DNA from: Candidatus Hydrogenedentota bacterium
GTDB lineage: Bacteria; Hydrogenedentota; Hydrogenedentia; Hydrogenedentales; SLHB01
Assembly: GCA_007118235.1 (NCBI GenBank)
Contig: SKRY01000457.1
Coordinates: 1 to 10,854 of the forward strand
Reading direction: 5' to 3'
DNA length: 10,854 bases
Shown here: positions 1 through 7,630 of the stretch, one piece after another
Layout: each line of letters starts with the position of its first letter
How positions within the stretch are numbered: position 1 is the stretch's first letter
Made by a program: the position numbers and the translations under genes
The notes under the pieces: model-generated
Told to the model about the DNA's origin: nothing
What the model saw: only the letters and a program-made list of their open reading frames with translations
Database searches by the model: none

Positions 1-2697
1 AGCTTCGAGGAACTCGTCACACTCGCGAGGAACGATCCCGGCGCGTTTCGCTCCATCCCCAGGGAGGATTGTCTGGCCTCGGCCCGCACCCATGCGCAAG
101 CCCGCCGCGAATCGATTCGCGCGCGGCATGACGCAGGCGAGTCGGGCGGCAATGTCGTCCGCGCGTTGTCGGAGATGGCCGACACCGTGCTCCTAGGCGT
201 CTACCGCTTCGCCTTGGCGAACGTTCCTGACAGAGCGAATGTTCAGAGCCGTGTGGCGTTGTGCGCGCTTGGCGGATATGGCCGTTGCGAACTGAGTCCC
301 TATTCTGATCTGGATGTGGCGTTGATCCATGATGGCGGCCTGACTCCCGCCATTGAGAATCTCAACAGCTATATTGTCCCCTTCTTGTGGGACCTCGGAT
401 TTCACGTGGGATACGTCATTCGAAGCATCGCGGAAACCCAGGATTTAGTCAACCGGGACAAGGAGATCTTTACCAGCTTCTCTCAGGCCCGCCTCCTGGC
501 GGGCGACACAACGGTGTTCGCGCGCCTCAAACTGTGCGTCCGGGATTTGCAGGCCGAGGGAGTGGCGAAGCGTTACATTCAGGAGATCGTGCGGGAACGT
601 TTCGAGGAACTGCCAGCGGAATACGGCGATTTGTTCGCGCTTTCCCCCGATATCAAGCGGAACGCCGGGGGATTGCGGGATTATCATGGCGCCCTGTGGC
701 TCCTCATGACGGCCTATGGGACCAAGACCCTTGACGAGATTGCGAGCGTGGGCCTGCTCTCCCCGGAAACGCACCTCGAGGTCGTCGAGGCGCTCGACTT
801 CGTGCTGCGCCTGCGCAACGAGTTACACTTCGCCACGGGCAAGAGCGAGGACCGCCTGACCTTCGTGAATCAACACCGGGTGGCCCAAGCCCTCGAGTAC
901 ACGGCGGACGAGCGTCCCAATATCGCGCGCCTCATGGAGGACTACTACGCGGCGGCTGGAACGATCCGCGGCCTGTTGCGGCGCGCCGCACGGTTGTGGA
1001 ACTATCAACCGAGCTTATCCCCCGCAACGGACGCGCACGCCCATACCGCCGATGACGTGACGCTTGCCGGCGGCGAGCTGCATGCGGGGTTTCACGATCC
1101 CCAGTGGTTCGCCCAAGCGCCGTCGCGGCTCATGGAGGTCTTCTGGAAAAGCGCCAGCTTGGAGGCGCCTCTAAGCTACGAGACGGAACACCGGATACAG
1201 CACAATCTCTGGTTGGTGGGCGACACGTTCCGCTCGAGCGATGTGGCGAGACGCCTTTTCATCGCCTTGTGTAATCATCCCGTCACGGCGGGAGCCACGC
1301 TGCGGCAAATGGCGCACACGGACTTACTTGGCCAGTATATCCCCGAATTCGCGGCCATTGAGGGCATCATCCGGTACGAGGATTTTCACGCCTACCCCGT
1401 GGGCGAGCATACGTTGCGGGCGCTTGAGGCGCTTTCGGTCCTTTCGAGACGGAGCGATGCCGTTTCACGTTGCCTGCGCACCGCCCTGGAGCATTTGTCG
1501 GATCCCTACATCCTCGTATTGGCGATTCTGTTTCACGACTTGGGTAAGGCCAAGGGCGAGGTCCATGTTCGGGAAAGCACGCGCCTTACCCGGCGTATTG
1601 GATGCCGCATGGGACTGCCCGCCGACGATGTGGAACGGATCGCCTTTCTGGTGGAACATCACATGCAAATGACCCACATCAGCCAATACCGGGACATCGA
1701 CGATGAGGAGATCGTCCGCTCCTTCGCGGAAACCATGCGGACCGAACAGCGCCTTCGCGCCCTGTTTCTGCTTTCCTATGCGGACATGTCCGCCGTGGGA
1801 CCGAACGTGTGGAACGACTGGAAGGGCGCTTTGCTGATGAAGCTGTACCTGAAGGCCGAGAAGCATTTGCTGGGCCGCACGGTCTCGCCGGACGAGGCGT
1901 TCTGGAACACTCGCAAGGCGCGCAGGGTCCGTGAACTCGCGCGCGCGGATCTCCAGGACAAGGCGGAGGCGCACATTCAGGCCATGGGCGAGCGGTACTA
2001 TGCGGCGTTTTCCAGTGAGCAGATCGCGCATCATCTCGAGCTGGCGGCGCGCGCGCGGGAATCGGGTTTCGCGCTTCACACGGAACCCATTGACGGTACG
2101 CTGATGACGGAAATCACCGTGAGCACGCGCGACCAGCTTGGCCTGTTCGCCAAGCTGGCGGGCAGCTTCACCTCCCAGCTCATGGATGTCAACAGCGCGG
2201 CCCTTTTCACACGCCCCGACGGATACGTGATTGACTGCTTCACCGTGGGCGAGCCTTCCGGAGGGCGGCGCCTGACCCAGACCGAGTTGGCCGGCCTTGA
2301 GCGGGTCTTGCGGGCTGTCTTGGCGGAAGGGGCGGATGTGAAACCCTATGTGGAGCAGGCGCGGCGGCGGTTGTTCGCCCTTCTACAACCCAAGGTCCCC
2401 GTGCGAACCTGCATCGAGTTCGACAATGACAGCTCGCGCACTCACACGGTTATCGACATCGAGAGCGGGGACCGAACCGGACTGCTCTATGACATGGCTC
2501 AGGCCTTGACGGGCTTGGGATGCGATATCGCTTCGGCGCGCATCGTCACGGATGCGCGCCGGGTGCGTGATTCGTTCTATGTGTCTTGCGATGGACGCAA
2601 GCTAGCATCAGGTGAGGAAATGGAGCGCATAAGGATGCGCCTCCACAATGCCATTCATCGCCCATCGGCGGTGGAAACGAAAGGAGCAGCAACATGA
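1..2697 (+). CDS. glnD: [Protein-PII] uridylyltransferase/uridylyl-removing enzyme GlnD (5' end outside window)
   Basis: Bifunctional nitrogen sensor that adds UMP to PII proteins when glutamine is low and removes it when glutamine is high. The frame is open from base 1 and reads family-like sequence before the first possible start (TTG at 166), so the true start probably lies left of the window. About 898 codons are visible, close to the usual ~890 residues, so little is missing. Numbering from the TTG: nucleotidyltransferase motif GGYGRCELSPYSDLD at 36-50 with both metal-binding Asp; HD hydrolase domain with FHDLGK at 456-461 and VEHH at 496-499; ACT domains near 647-720 and 759-830, expected to sense glutamine. 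The order NT, UTase, HD, ACT, ACT is complete. A Cys replaces the usual Gly after GGYGR. The TGA stop overlaps the next gene's ATG. Identification is firm. Confidence 0.96.
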   Translation, partial: SFEELVTLARNDPGAFRSIPREDCLASARTHAQARRESIRARHDAGESGGNVVRALSEMADTVLLGVYRFALANVPDRANVQSRVALCALGGYGRCELSPYSDLDVALIHDGGLTPAIENLNSYIVPFLWDLGFHVGYVIRSIAETQDLVNRDKEIFTSFSQARLLAGDTTVFARLKLCVRDLQAEGVAKRYIQEIVRERFEELPAEYGDLFALSPDIKRNAGGLRDYHGALWLLMTAYGTKTLDEIASVGLLSPETHLEVVEALDFVLRLRNELHFATGKSEDRLTFVNQHRVAQALEYTADERPNIARLMEDYYAAAGTIRGLLRRAARLWNYQPSLSPATDAHAHTADDVTLAGGELHAGFHDPQWFAQAPSRLMEVFWKSASLEAPLSYETEHRIQHNLWLVGDTFRSSDVARRLFIALCNHPVTAGATLRQMAHTDLLGQYIPEFAAIEGIIRYEDFHAYPVGEHTLRALEALSVLSRRSDAVSRCLRTALEHLSDPYILVLAILFHDLGKAKGEVHVRESTRLTRRIGCRMGLPADDVERIAFLVEHHMQMTHISQYRDIDDEEIVRSFAETMRTEQRLRALFLLSYADMSAVGPNVWNDWKGALLMKLYLKAEKHLLGRTVSPDEAFWNTRKARRVRELARADLQDKAEAHIQAMGERYYAAFSSEQIAHHLELAARARESGFALHTEPIDGTLMTEITVSTRDQLGLFAKLAGSFTSQLMDVNSAALFTRPDGYVIDCFTVGEPSGGRRLTQTELAGLERVLRAVLAEGADVKPYVEQARRRLFALLQPKVPVRTCIEFDNDSSRTHTVIDIESGDRTGLLYDMAQALTGLGCDIASARIVTDARRVRDSFYVSCDGRKLASGEEMERIRMRLHNAIHRPSAVETKGAAT
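2681..2686 (+). promoter_or_regulatory. Ribosome binding site of the HtrA-type protease gene
   Basis: AAGGAG lies 7 nt before the ATG at 2694, inside the last codons of glnD. It fixes the start of the protease gene and supports translation coupled to glnD. Confidence 0.8.
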
Positions 2698-4157
2698 AAC
2701 AGTGGTTCATTGGTATCGGAGTGTTATGCGCCGCGGCCCTGTTGGCGCCCATCTCCACTTCGGCGCAAGCCATCGACGTGGACATCTTGGAGGAAGTCGA
2801 AAGCGCCTTCATCCGGTTGGGCGAGGAAGTGCGCCCCAGCGTGGTGAACATCGAGGCCGACCGCGAACTCGAGGTCCCGCGCGGCATGCGGGATATGCCG
2901 GACATGGATATGTTCGACGATCTGTTCCGGTTTTTCGGCATTCCCCGGGACGAGATGGGGCCCGGGCCACAACGGGAGCCCCAACGCCGTCCCCGCGTGC
3001 CCGCCACGGGATCCGGCTTCATTTACGATGAAGAAGGCCATATCGTCACGAACAACCATGTGATCCGCAACGCGGAGAACATCACGGTGCGGTTGCACAA
3101 CGGAAATGAGTATGAAGCCGTGGTGGTTGGCGGCGATCCGGACACGGATGTGGCCGTGATCAAGATCGAGGCGCCCGAGGAAGAACTGTCGCCCGTTACG
3201 CTTGGCGACTCCGACACCCTACAAGTGGGCCAGTTCGCCGTGGCCGTGGGAAGCCCGCAAGGCTTGGAGGGTTCGCTCTCCTTTGGCCATATCAGCGCCC
3301 TGGGCCGCGACGAACTCATGCTGCCTGACCCGGACCTGCGCTTCCAGAACTTCATCCAGACCGACGCAGCCATTAACCTGGGCAACAGCGGCGGACCTCT
3401 GGTCAACATCCGGGGCGAAGTCATCGGGATCAACACGGCCATCGTGTTCGGCGCCGACAGCTTGGGCTTCGCCATCCCCATTAACTTGGCCGAATCGGTT
3501 ATCCCCGAACTCATTGCGGAAGGATTCGTGACCCGCGGATATCTGGGCGTCGAGATCAAGGACGCCAGGGACTTGGCCGCGGGTCTGGGAATGCCCGATG
3601 AGGATGGCGCCTTCGTGGAACGGGTGCGCGAGAACACCCCAGCGGACCGCGCGGGACTTGAACCCTATGATGTCATCCGCAGCGTGGATGGCGAACCCAT
3701 TCGCTCCGCCACGGATCTCGTCTACACCATCTCCAGCTTGCCGCCCTACGAGACGGTTACCCTCGAGGTTTGGCGCGACGAGGAACTCATCGAGGTCGAG
3801 GTCGAGCTGGAAGTCTATGACCGGCCCGAGGAAGTCGCCGTCGCTCCGCCCGAGGAGGATCATGTAGGCCTCCAGGTGGAGGATATTCCACCCGAACTTG
3901 CCGAACGGATTGCTCCCGATTTTGACCTGGATGGCGGAGTGGCCGTGAGCGGCGTGGACCCCGATGGACCCGCGTATGACGCTGGCATCCGGAGGGGCGA
4001 TATCATCCTCGAAATCGCGCGCCAAACCGTGAACAGCGCCAGCGATTACGAACGGCTGATCAATCAGCACGCTCAGCCAGGTACATCCACGCTGGTTCGT
4101 ATTCTCCGCGGCGGCCAACAGACGACGGTGCTGAGTCTGACCATCCCCGAGCAATAG
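2694..4157 (+). CDS. degP: HtrA/DegP-type (Do family) periplasmic serine endopeptidase
   Basis: Envelope quality-control protease and chaperone that degrades misfolded exported proteins; 487 residues, normal for DegP/DegQ. A signal peptide is visible: positive start, hydrophobic stretch 5-18, and a likely cut after AQA at 24-26. The trypsin-like domain carries the triad His122 (NNHVI), Asp152 (DTDVAVIK) and Ser232 (GNSGGPL). Two PDZ domains follow at about 280-375 and 390-485. A short Pro/Arg-rich stretch (about 84-101) sits where DegP has its LA loop, which is closer to DegQ than to DegP. The start overlaps the glnD stop (ATGA) with a good ribosome binding site, implying co-transcription. 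DegP versus DegQ cannot be decided from sequence alone, so the symbol is provisional; the family call is firm. Confidence 0.93.
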   Translation: MKQWFIGIGVLCAAALLAPISTSAQAIDVDILEEVESAFIRLGEEVRPSVVNIEADRELEVPRGMRDMPDMDMFDDLFRFFGIPRDEMGPGPQREPQRRPRVPATGSGFIYDEEGHIVTNNHVIRNAENITVRLHNGNEYEAVVVGGDPDTDVAVIKIEAPEEELSPVTLGDSDTLQVGQFAVAVGSPQGLEGSLSFGHISALGRDELMLPDPDLRFQNFIQTDAAINLGNSGGPLVNIRGEVIGINTAIVFGADSLGFAIPINLAESVIPELIAEGFVTRGYLGVEIKDARDLAAGLGMPDEDGAFVERVRENTPADRAGLEPYDVIRSVDGEPIRSATDLVYTISSLPPYETVTLEVWRDEELIEVEVELEVYDRPEEVAVAPPEEDHVGLQVEDIPPELAERIAPDFDLDGGVAVSGVDPDGPAYDAGIRRGDIILEIARQTVNSASDYERLINQHAQPGTSTLVRILRGGQQTTVLSLTIPEQ

Positions 4158-4167
4158 AAAGCTCGGG
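4146..4167 (+). terminator. Hairpin over the protease gene stop codon
   Basis: CCCGAGC (4146-4152) pairs perfectly with GCTCGGG (4161-4167) around an 8-nt loop containing the TAG stop. No T-tract follows, so it may stabilise the mRNA 3' end or be a weak terminator rather than a classical one. Confidence 0.4.
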
Positions 4168-4187
4168 TATACTCAAACACAACCAAT

Positions 4188-4220
4188 CGCCCTGGAGTCC
4201 AATTAACGGGCTCCAGGGCG
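4188..4220. terminator. Hairpin between convergent genes, probable (bidirectional) terminator
   Basis: CGCCCTGGAG (4188-4197) and CTCCAGGGCG (4211-4220) form a perfect 10-bp stem. The stem can extend 3 more pairs, one of them G-T, leaving a 7-nt loop. It lies between the protease gene (ending 4157) and engB (ending 4257 from the other side). The flank is T-rich on the minus strand (ATTGGTTGTGTTTG), so it best suits termination of the lon-engB transcript. The plus-strand flank is a poorer U-tract. Confidence 0.7.
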
Positions 4221-4256
4221 AGCTGTATTGATGCGAACCGCACCGGCCCGTAAGCG

Positions 4257-4856
4257 TTACTCCGGTGGCGAATCCGCCGTCACGCTTTCGAGCACGTCCC
4301 AAAGCGGTCCCTTGCCCTCGCCGGTCGTGGAGGAGAACGGGATGATGAGGGCGGTGTCATCAAGACCAAGGTTCTTGCGAAGCCGTCCCTCGAGGGCGGC
4401 CCGTTCCTTCTGCTTGAGTTTGTCCACCTTTGTCGCCACCAGCACGACGGGCCGGGCGAAGGCATCGAGCAGGTCAAGCAATTCGTGATCGCGCTGGGTG
4501 GGCTCGTGACGGGCATCCAAGAGATGCACCACGAGCCGCAAGGACTTCCGTTCGCGCAGATACGCGGTGATCGCCTTGCCCCAGTTGGCCTGGAGCGCCT
4601 TGGGGGCCTTGGCATAGCCAAAGCCGGGCAGGTCAACGAGATACACATCCCCGTTGACATCGAAGAAATTGAGCGTCCGGGTCTTGCCCGGCGTTTTACT
4701 GGTTTTGGCGAGCCCCCGCCTGTTCAGGAGCGTGTTCAACAACGAGGATTTCCCCACGTTGGACCGCCCGGCGAAGGCAAACTCCGGCCGGCCCTCGGGG
4801 GGGCAATCCGTCAACGCCAATGCGCTCTTCACAAAACCGCATGAACGAATTTTCAT
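4257..4856 (-). CDS. engB: Ribosome biogenesis GTP-binding protein EngB/YsxC (YihA)
   Basis: Cytoplasmic TRAFAC GTPase needed for large ribosomal subunit assembly; 199 residues, the normal size. All GTPase motifs are visible: G1 GRSNVGKSS at 30-38, G2 around T59-T61 in KTPGKTRTLNFF, G3 DLPGFGYA at 75-82, G4 TKVDK at 142-146 and G5 SSTTGEGK at 175-182. GRSNVGKSS and DLPGFGYA are typical of EngB and separate it from Era and Der. The ATG overlaps the lon TGA by four bases (ATGA), and GGAG lies 10 nt upstream, inside the end of lon, so it is probably the last gene of a lon-engB operon. In Bacillus subtilis ysxC likewise follows lonA, so the neighbourhood supports the call. Confidence 0.96.
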   Translation of the reverse strand: MKIRSCGFVKSALALTDCPPEGRPEFAFAGRSNVGKSSLLNTLLNRRGLAKTSKTPGKTRTLNFFDVNGDVYLVDLPGFGYAKAPKALQANWGKAITAYLRERKSLRLVVHLLDARHEPTQRDHELLDLLDAFARPVVLVATKVDKLKQKERAALEGRLRKNLGLDDTALIIPFSSTTGEGKGPLWDVLESVTADSPPE

Positions 4857-7246
4857 GATGCGTTGGCTCCGCCGCCCGTCTCCGGGAAAATCTCCGTGAA
4901 CACCTCATCCATGTTGTCGACCAAGAGAAACTCAAGTTCTTCCTTGACCTCGGCCGGAATCTCCCGGAGATCCTTCTCGTTTTCCTTGGGCAACATGACC
5001 GTGGTGATGCCCGCGCGATGGGCCGCCAACACCTTTTCCTTGATCCCTCCCACGGGCAGGACCCGTCCCCGCAGCGTGATTTCCCCGGTCATGGCCAGGC
5101 CCTTGCGGACAGGCTGGCGGCGCAGGGCCGACAGCATCGAGATGGCCAGGGCAACGCCCGCGCTGGGTCCATCCTTGGGAATGGCGCCCTCGGGCACATG
5201 CACGTGCAAGTCGGTCTCCGCGTGGAAGTTCGGGGGCAGTCCCAACATTTCGCGCCGGGTGCGGAGATAGCTGTAGGCGGCCTCGGCCGATTCCTTCATG
5301 ACATCGCCCAGATGGCCTGTGACCGTCAGTTTGCCCTTGCCCTCCATCACCCCCGTCTCGAGATGAAGGATATCGCCACCCGCGGAGGTCCAGGCCAACC
5401 CCACCGCGACGCCCGGGCGCGGCTCGGGATCGGTCCGCTGCTCGGTGTACTCCTCCGGCCCCAACAAACTCACGATGCGCTCCGCCGTCATGCCAGGGCT
5501 ATTCCGCATGGCCTTGGCGTGCGTGATGCCCTTCGCCTTGGCTTCGCGGATCACCTCTTGCGCCACCTTCCGGCACACTTGCGCGATTCGGCGCTCGAGT
5601 TCGCGCACACCCGCCTCTCGTGTGTAGCGGTTGATGAGCACCCGCAGGGCCTCGCTCGTCATCTGAAGCTGATCCGGCTTCAGGCCGCTCTCCTTGAGTT
5701 GACGGGGCACAAGAAAGAACTGGCCAATGCGCTCCTTTTCGTGGCTGCTGTAACCCGGCAAGCGCACCACTTCAAGCCGATCATGCAAGGCGGGCGGGAT
5801 GCTGAACTCGTCGTTGGCCGTCGTGATGAAGAACACCTCGTGCAAATCGAAATCGACCTCGAGATAATGATCGCTGAAGCTGGTGTTCTGTTCGGGATCC
5901 AGCACCTCAAGCAACGCGGAGGATGGATCGCCCCGGAAATCGGATGTCAGCTTGTCGATTTCATCCAGCATGAACACGGGGTTCTTCACGCCGACCCGTT
6001 TCATGCTTTGGATGATCCGGCCCGGCAAGGCGCCCACATAGGTGCGGCGATGGCCGCGAATCTCCGCCTCGTCCCGCACGCCGCCCAATGATACTCGGAC
6101 AAACCGGCGGTTCATGGTCCGGGCGACGGATTGGCCCAGGGAAGTCTTGCCCACGCCCGGCGGACCCACCAGGCACAAGATGGGACCCCGTTTGCTCTTG
6201 CTGAGCTTGCGCACCGCGAGGAATTCGAGGATGCGGTCCTTTACTTTCTCCAGACCGTAGTGGTCCTCGTCGAGAATGCGCCGCGCCCGTTCGAGATCAA
6301 TGCTATCCTTGGATCGTTTCTTCCAGGGAACTTCCGTCAGCCATTCCAAATAGTTCCGGGTCAGGGTGCTCTCCGGACTCATCGAGGGCATCCGCTCGTA
6401 CCGGCTCAGTTCCCGCAAGGCCTTGGCTTCAACCTCGGAGGGCATGCCCGCTTCCACGATGAGATTGTGGAGTTCGGTGAACTCGTTGGTGTCGTCCTGT
6501 TGGCCCAGTTCCTGCTGAATCGCGCGGAGCTGTTCGTGCAGGTAATGCTCCCGCTGACTGCGTTCCATTTGCTCGCGAACCCGGTCCCGCACTTTCTGCT
6601 CGATCTCTTGTAGCTCGAGTTCGCGCATGAGATACGAGGAGGCCTGCTCAAGACGCTCCCCGGGCTCCGCGATGTCCAACAACGCCTGGCGTTCCCGTGG
6701 GTTGAACGGCAGGTGCGCCGGGAGCATGTCGGCGATGTCGCGGGGATCACTGAGGTTCTGAAGCGAAGCCACGACTTCCGGCGCCACGCGTTGCGTAACC
6801 CGCGCGTACTCCATCAAGTTGTCCAAGGCGAGTTGGACTTGAGCCATCACATGCTTATCCTCGGCGGGCACGGGAGGCGAATCCTCGGCCTGGACGTAGG
6901 CCAGCGAAACCCTCGGGAGCTTTTCGACCTGGTGCAGCACCGCCCGGCCCAGACCTTCCACAACCACCTTGACCGCCCCGTCGGGCATCCGGTGCGTTTG
7001 CAGAATGCTGGCGGTAACACCACAGGCGCTGAGTTCCTCCGCTTCGGGATCCGGCGTCTCGGCGTCCAGTTGCCGGCACAGGAAAAGGGGACGGTCCGAA
7101 CTCAGGCTTTCCTCCACTGCCTCGATGCTTCGCGGCCGGCCCACCATGAGCGGAACCACCATGCGCGGGAAGATGACCATGTCCTTGAGCGGCAACAAGG
7201 GCAAGGCTTCCAATTCGGACTGGGGATGCTTCTTCTTTCTGGGCAC
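4853..7246 (-). CDS. lon: ATP-dependent protease Lon (LonA type)
   Basis: Cytoplasmic AAA+ serine protease that degrades damaged proteins and short-lived regulators; 797 residues, within the usual LonA range. The N-terminal LAN substrate domain begins with LPLLPLKDMVIFPRM and is followed by a helical linker (about 190-300). The AAA+ module has Walker A GPPGVGKT at 361-368 and Walker B FMLDEID at 425-431. The protease domain has the Ser-Lys dyad Ser695 (DGPSAG) and Lys738 (GGIKEKV), 43 residues apart as in E. coli Lon. No membrane segment is seen, which excludes LonB of archaeal type. The start is GTG, chosen because GGAG lies 8 nt upstream and MPRKKK leads straight into the LAN domain. engB follows with an ATGA overlap. 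Upstream lies an AT-rich repeat island instead of clpX directly. Confidence 0.97.
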   Translation of the reverse strand: MPRKKKHPQSELEALPLLPLKDMVIFPRMVVPLMVGRPRSIEAVEESLSSDRPLFLCRQLDAETPDPEAEELSACGVTASILQTHRMPDGAVKVVVEGLGRAVLHQVEKLPRVSLAYVQAEDSPPVPAEDKHVMAQVQLALDNLMEYARVTQRVAPEVVASLQNLSDPRDIADMLPAHLPFNPRERQALLDIAEPGERLEQASSYLMRELELQEIEQKVRDRVREQMERSQREHYLHEQLRAIQQELGQQDDTNEFTELHNLIVEAGMPSEVEAKALRELSRYERMPSMSPESTLTRNYLEWLTEVPWKKRSKDSIDLERARRILDEDHYGLEKVKDRILEFLAVRKLSKSKRGPILCLVGPPGVGKTSLGQSVARTMNRRFVRVSLGGVRDEAEIRGHRRTYVGALPGRIIQSMKRVGVKNPVFMLDEIDKLTSDFRGDPSSALLEVLDPEQNTSFSDHYLEVDFDLHEVFFITTANDEFSIPPALHDRLEVVRLPGYSSHEKERIGQFFLVPRQLKESGLKPDQLQMTSEALRVLINRYTREAGVRELERRIAQVCRKVAQEVIREAKAKGITHAKAMRNSPGMTAERIVSLLGPEEYTEQRTDPEPRPGVAVGLAWTSAGGDILHLETGVMEGKGKLTVTGHLGDVMKESAEAAYSYLRTRREMLGLPPNFHAETDLHVHVPEGAIPKDGPSAGVALAISMLSALRRQPVRKGLAMTGEITLRGRVLPVGGIKEKVLAAHRAGITTVMLPKENEKDLREIPAEVKEELEFLLVDNMDEVFTEIFPETGGGANAS
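4867..4870 (-). promoter_or_regulatory. Ribosome binding site of engB
   Basis: GGAG on the minus strand, 10 nt before the engB ATG and inside the final codons of lon. It supports the start that overlaps the lon stop. Confidence 0.55.
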
Positions 7247-7254
7247 GCGATAGT

Positions 7255-7258
7255 CTCC
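7255..7258 (-). promoter_or_regulatory. Ribosome binding site deciding the GTG start of lon
   Basis: GGAG on the minus strand, 8 nt upstream of the GTG at 7246-7244. No in-frame ATG fits the beginning of the LAN domain better. Confidence 0.65.
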
Positions 7259-7278
7259 GTAAGACAGGTCACGGGGGA

Positions 7279-7307
7279 TTTATGGACAGGATTTACATGA
7301 TTAACAA
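7279..7307 (-). promoter_or_regulatory. Possible sigma70-type promoter of lon, inside the left repeat arm
   Basis: On the minus strand TTGTTA (7302-7307, 4/6 to the -35 consensus) and CATAAA (7279-7284, 4/6 to the -10) are separated by 17 nt. The start point would fall near 7271, giving a leader of about 25 nt. Matches are only moderate, and the AT-rich island offers other chance candidates. Confidence 0.3.
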
Positions 7308-7490
7308 GAGTAATTAATATTTTATAATTTTATTTGTATTGGATTAGAGATACAAACAACAAAAATCTATTACCAAACAATACATAATTTATATATAACG
7401 CTTACAATAAGATAAATACCAATTCGGCTCAAATAAATAGGCGTTGTTTAGCTGCCACAAAACAATCTTGTTAATTTTGTAAATCCTGTC
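7285..7490. repeat. AT-rich island with terminal inverted repeats (MITE-like or dispersed repeat)
   Basis: Positions 7285-7309 and 7466-7490 are inverted copies matching at 23 of 25 bases. The left arm is three 9-nt units in a row (ACAGGATTT, ACATGATTA, ACAAGAGTA). The right arm read on the minus strand gives ACAGGATTT, ACAAAATTA, ACAAGATTG. The 156-nt core holds no credible reading frame and is strikingly AT-rich: by hand count 26 G/C in 130 bases (7311-7440), in an otherwise GC-rich window. AACGC (7397-7401) and GCGTT (7441-7445) form a weak inner inverted pair. No transposase and no clear target-site duplication are visible. It fills most of the gap between clpX and lon. From memory, ACAGGATTTACA-type arms recur between genes in many bacterial assemblies; I cannot check this here. 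Confidence 0.7.
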
Positions 7491-7551
7491 TATCCAATCC
7501 CATCATTAACGCTAAAGAATGAAGCGGGCGGGATGAAAGGACGGGGCTTGC

Positions 7552-7591
7552 GAAAACCGCGCCGGAAAAGCTTCATGCCTTTCCGGCGCGG
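7552..7591 (-). terminator. Rho-independent terminator of clpX
   Basis: TTTCCGGCGCGG (7580-7591) and CCGCGCCGGAAA (7557-7568) form a perfect 12-bp GC-rich stem with an 11-nt loop. On the minus strand the stem is followed directly by TTTTCG. It lies about 40 nt after the clpX stop, so most clpX transcripts should end before lon. Confidence 0.85.
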
Positions 7592-7630
7592 GCAAAACAC
7601 GGCTGATAGCGGGCCAAACTGGGCTCCGGC

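Noticed and set aside
3219..4154. Open frame of 311 codons opposite the HtrA-type protease gene
   Set aside because: Antisense shadow without start signal or domain; the plus strand carries the triad and PDZ domains.
5018..6091. Open frame of 357 codons opposite lon
   Set aside because: Antisense to strongly conserved AAA+ and protease domains of Lon; a product of GC-rich codon use.
7310..7465. AT-rich core as replication origin or integron attC site
   Set aside because: No DnaA boxes (TTATNCACA type) or iterons are seen. The AACGC/GCGTT pair does not fit attC core sites (GTTRRRY).
7247..7630. CRISPR array or tRNA in the clpX-lon gap
   Set aside because: There are only two inverted arms rather than spaced direct repeats, and no cloverleaf or T-loop sequence was found.
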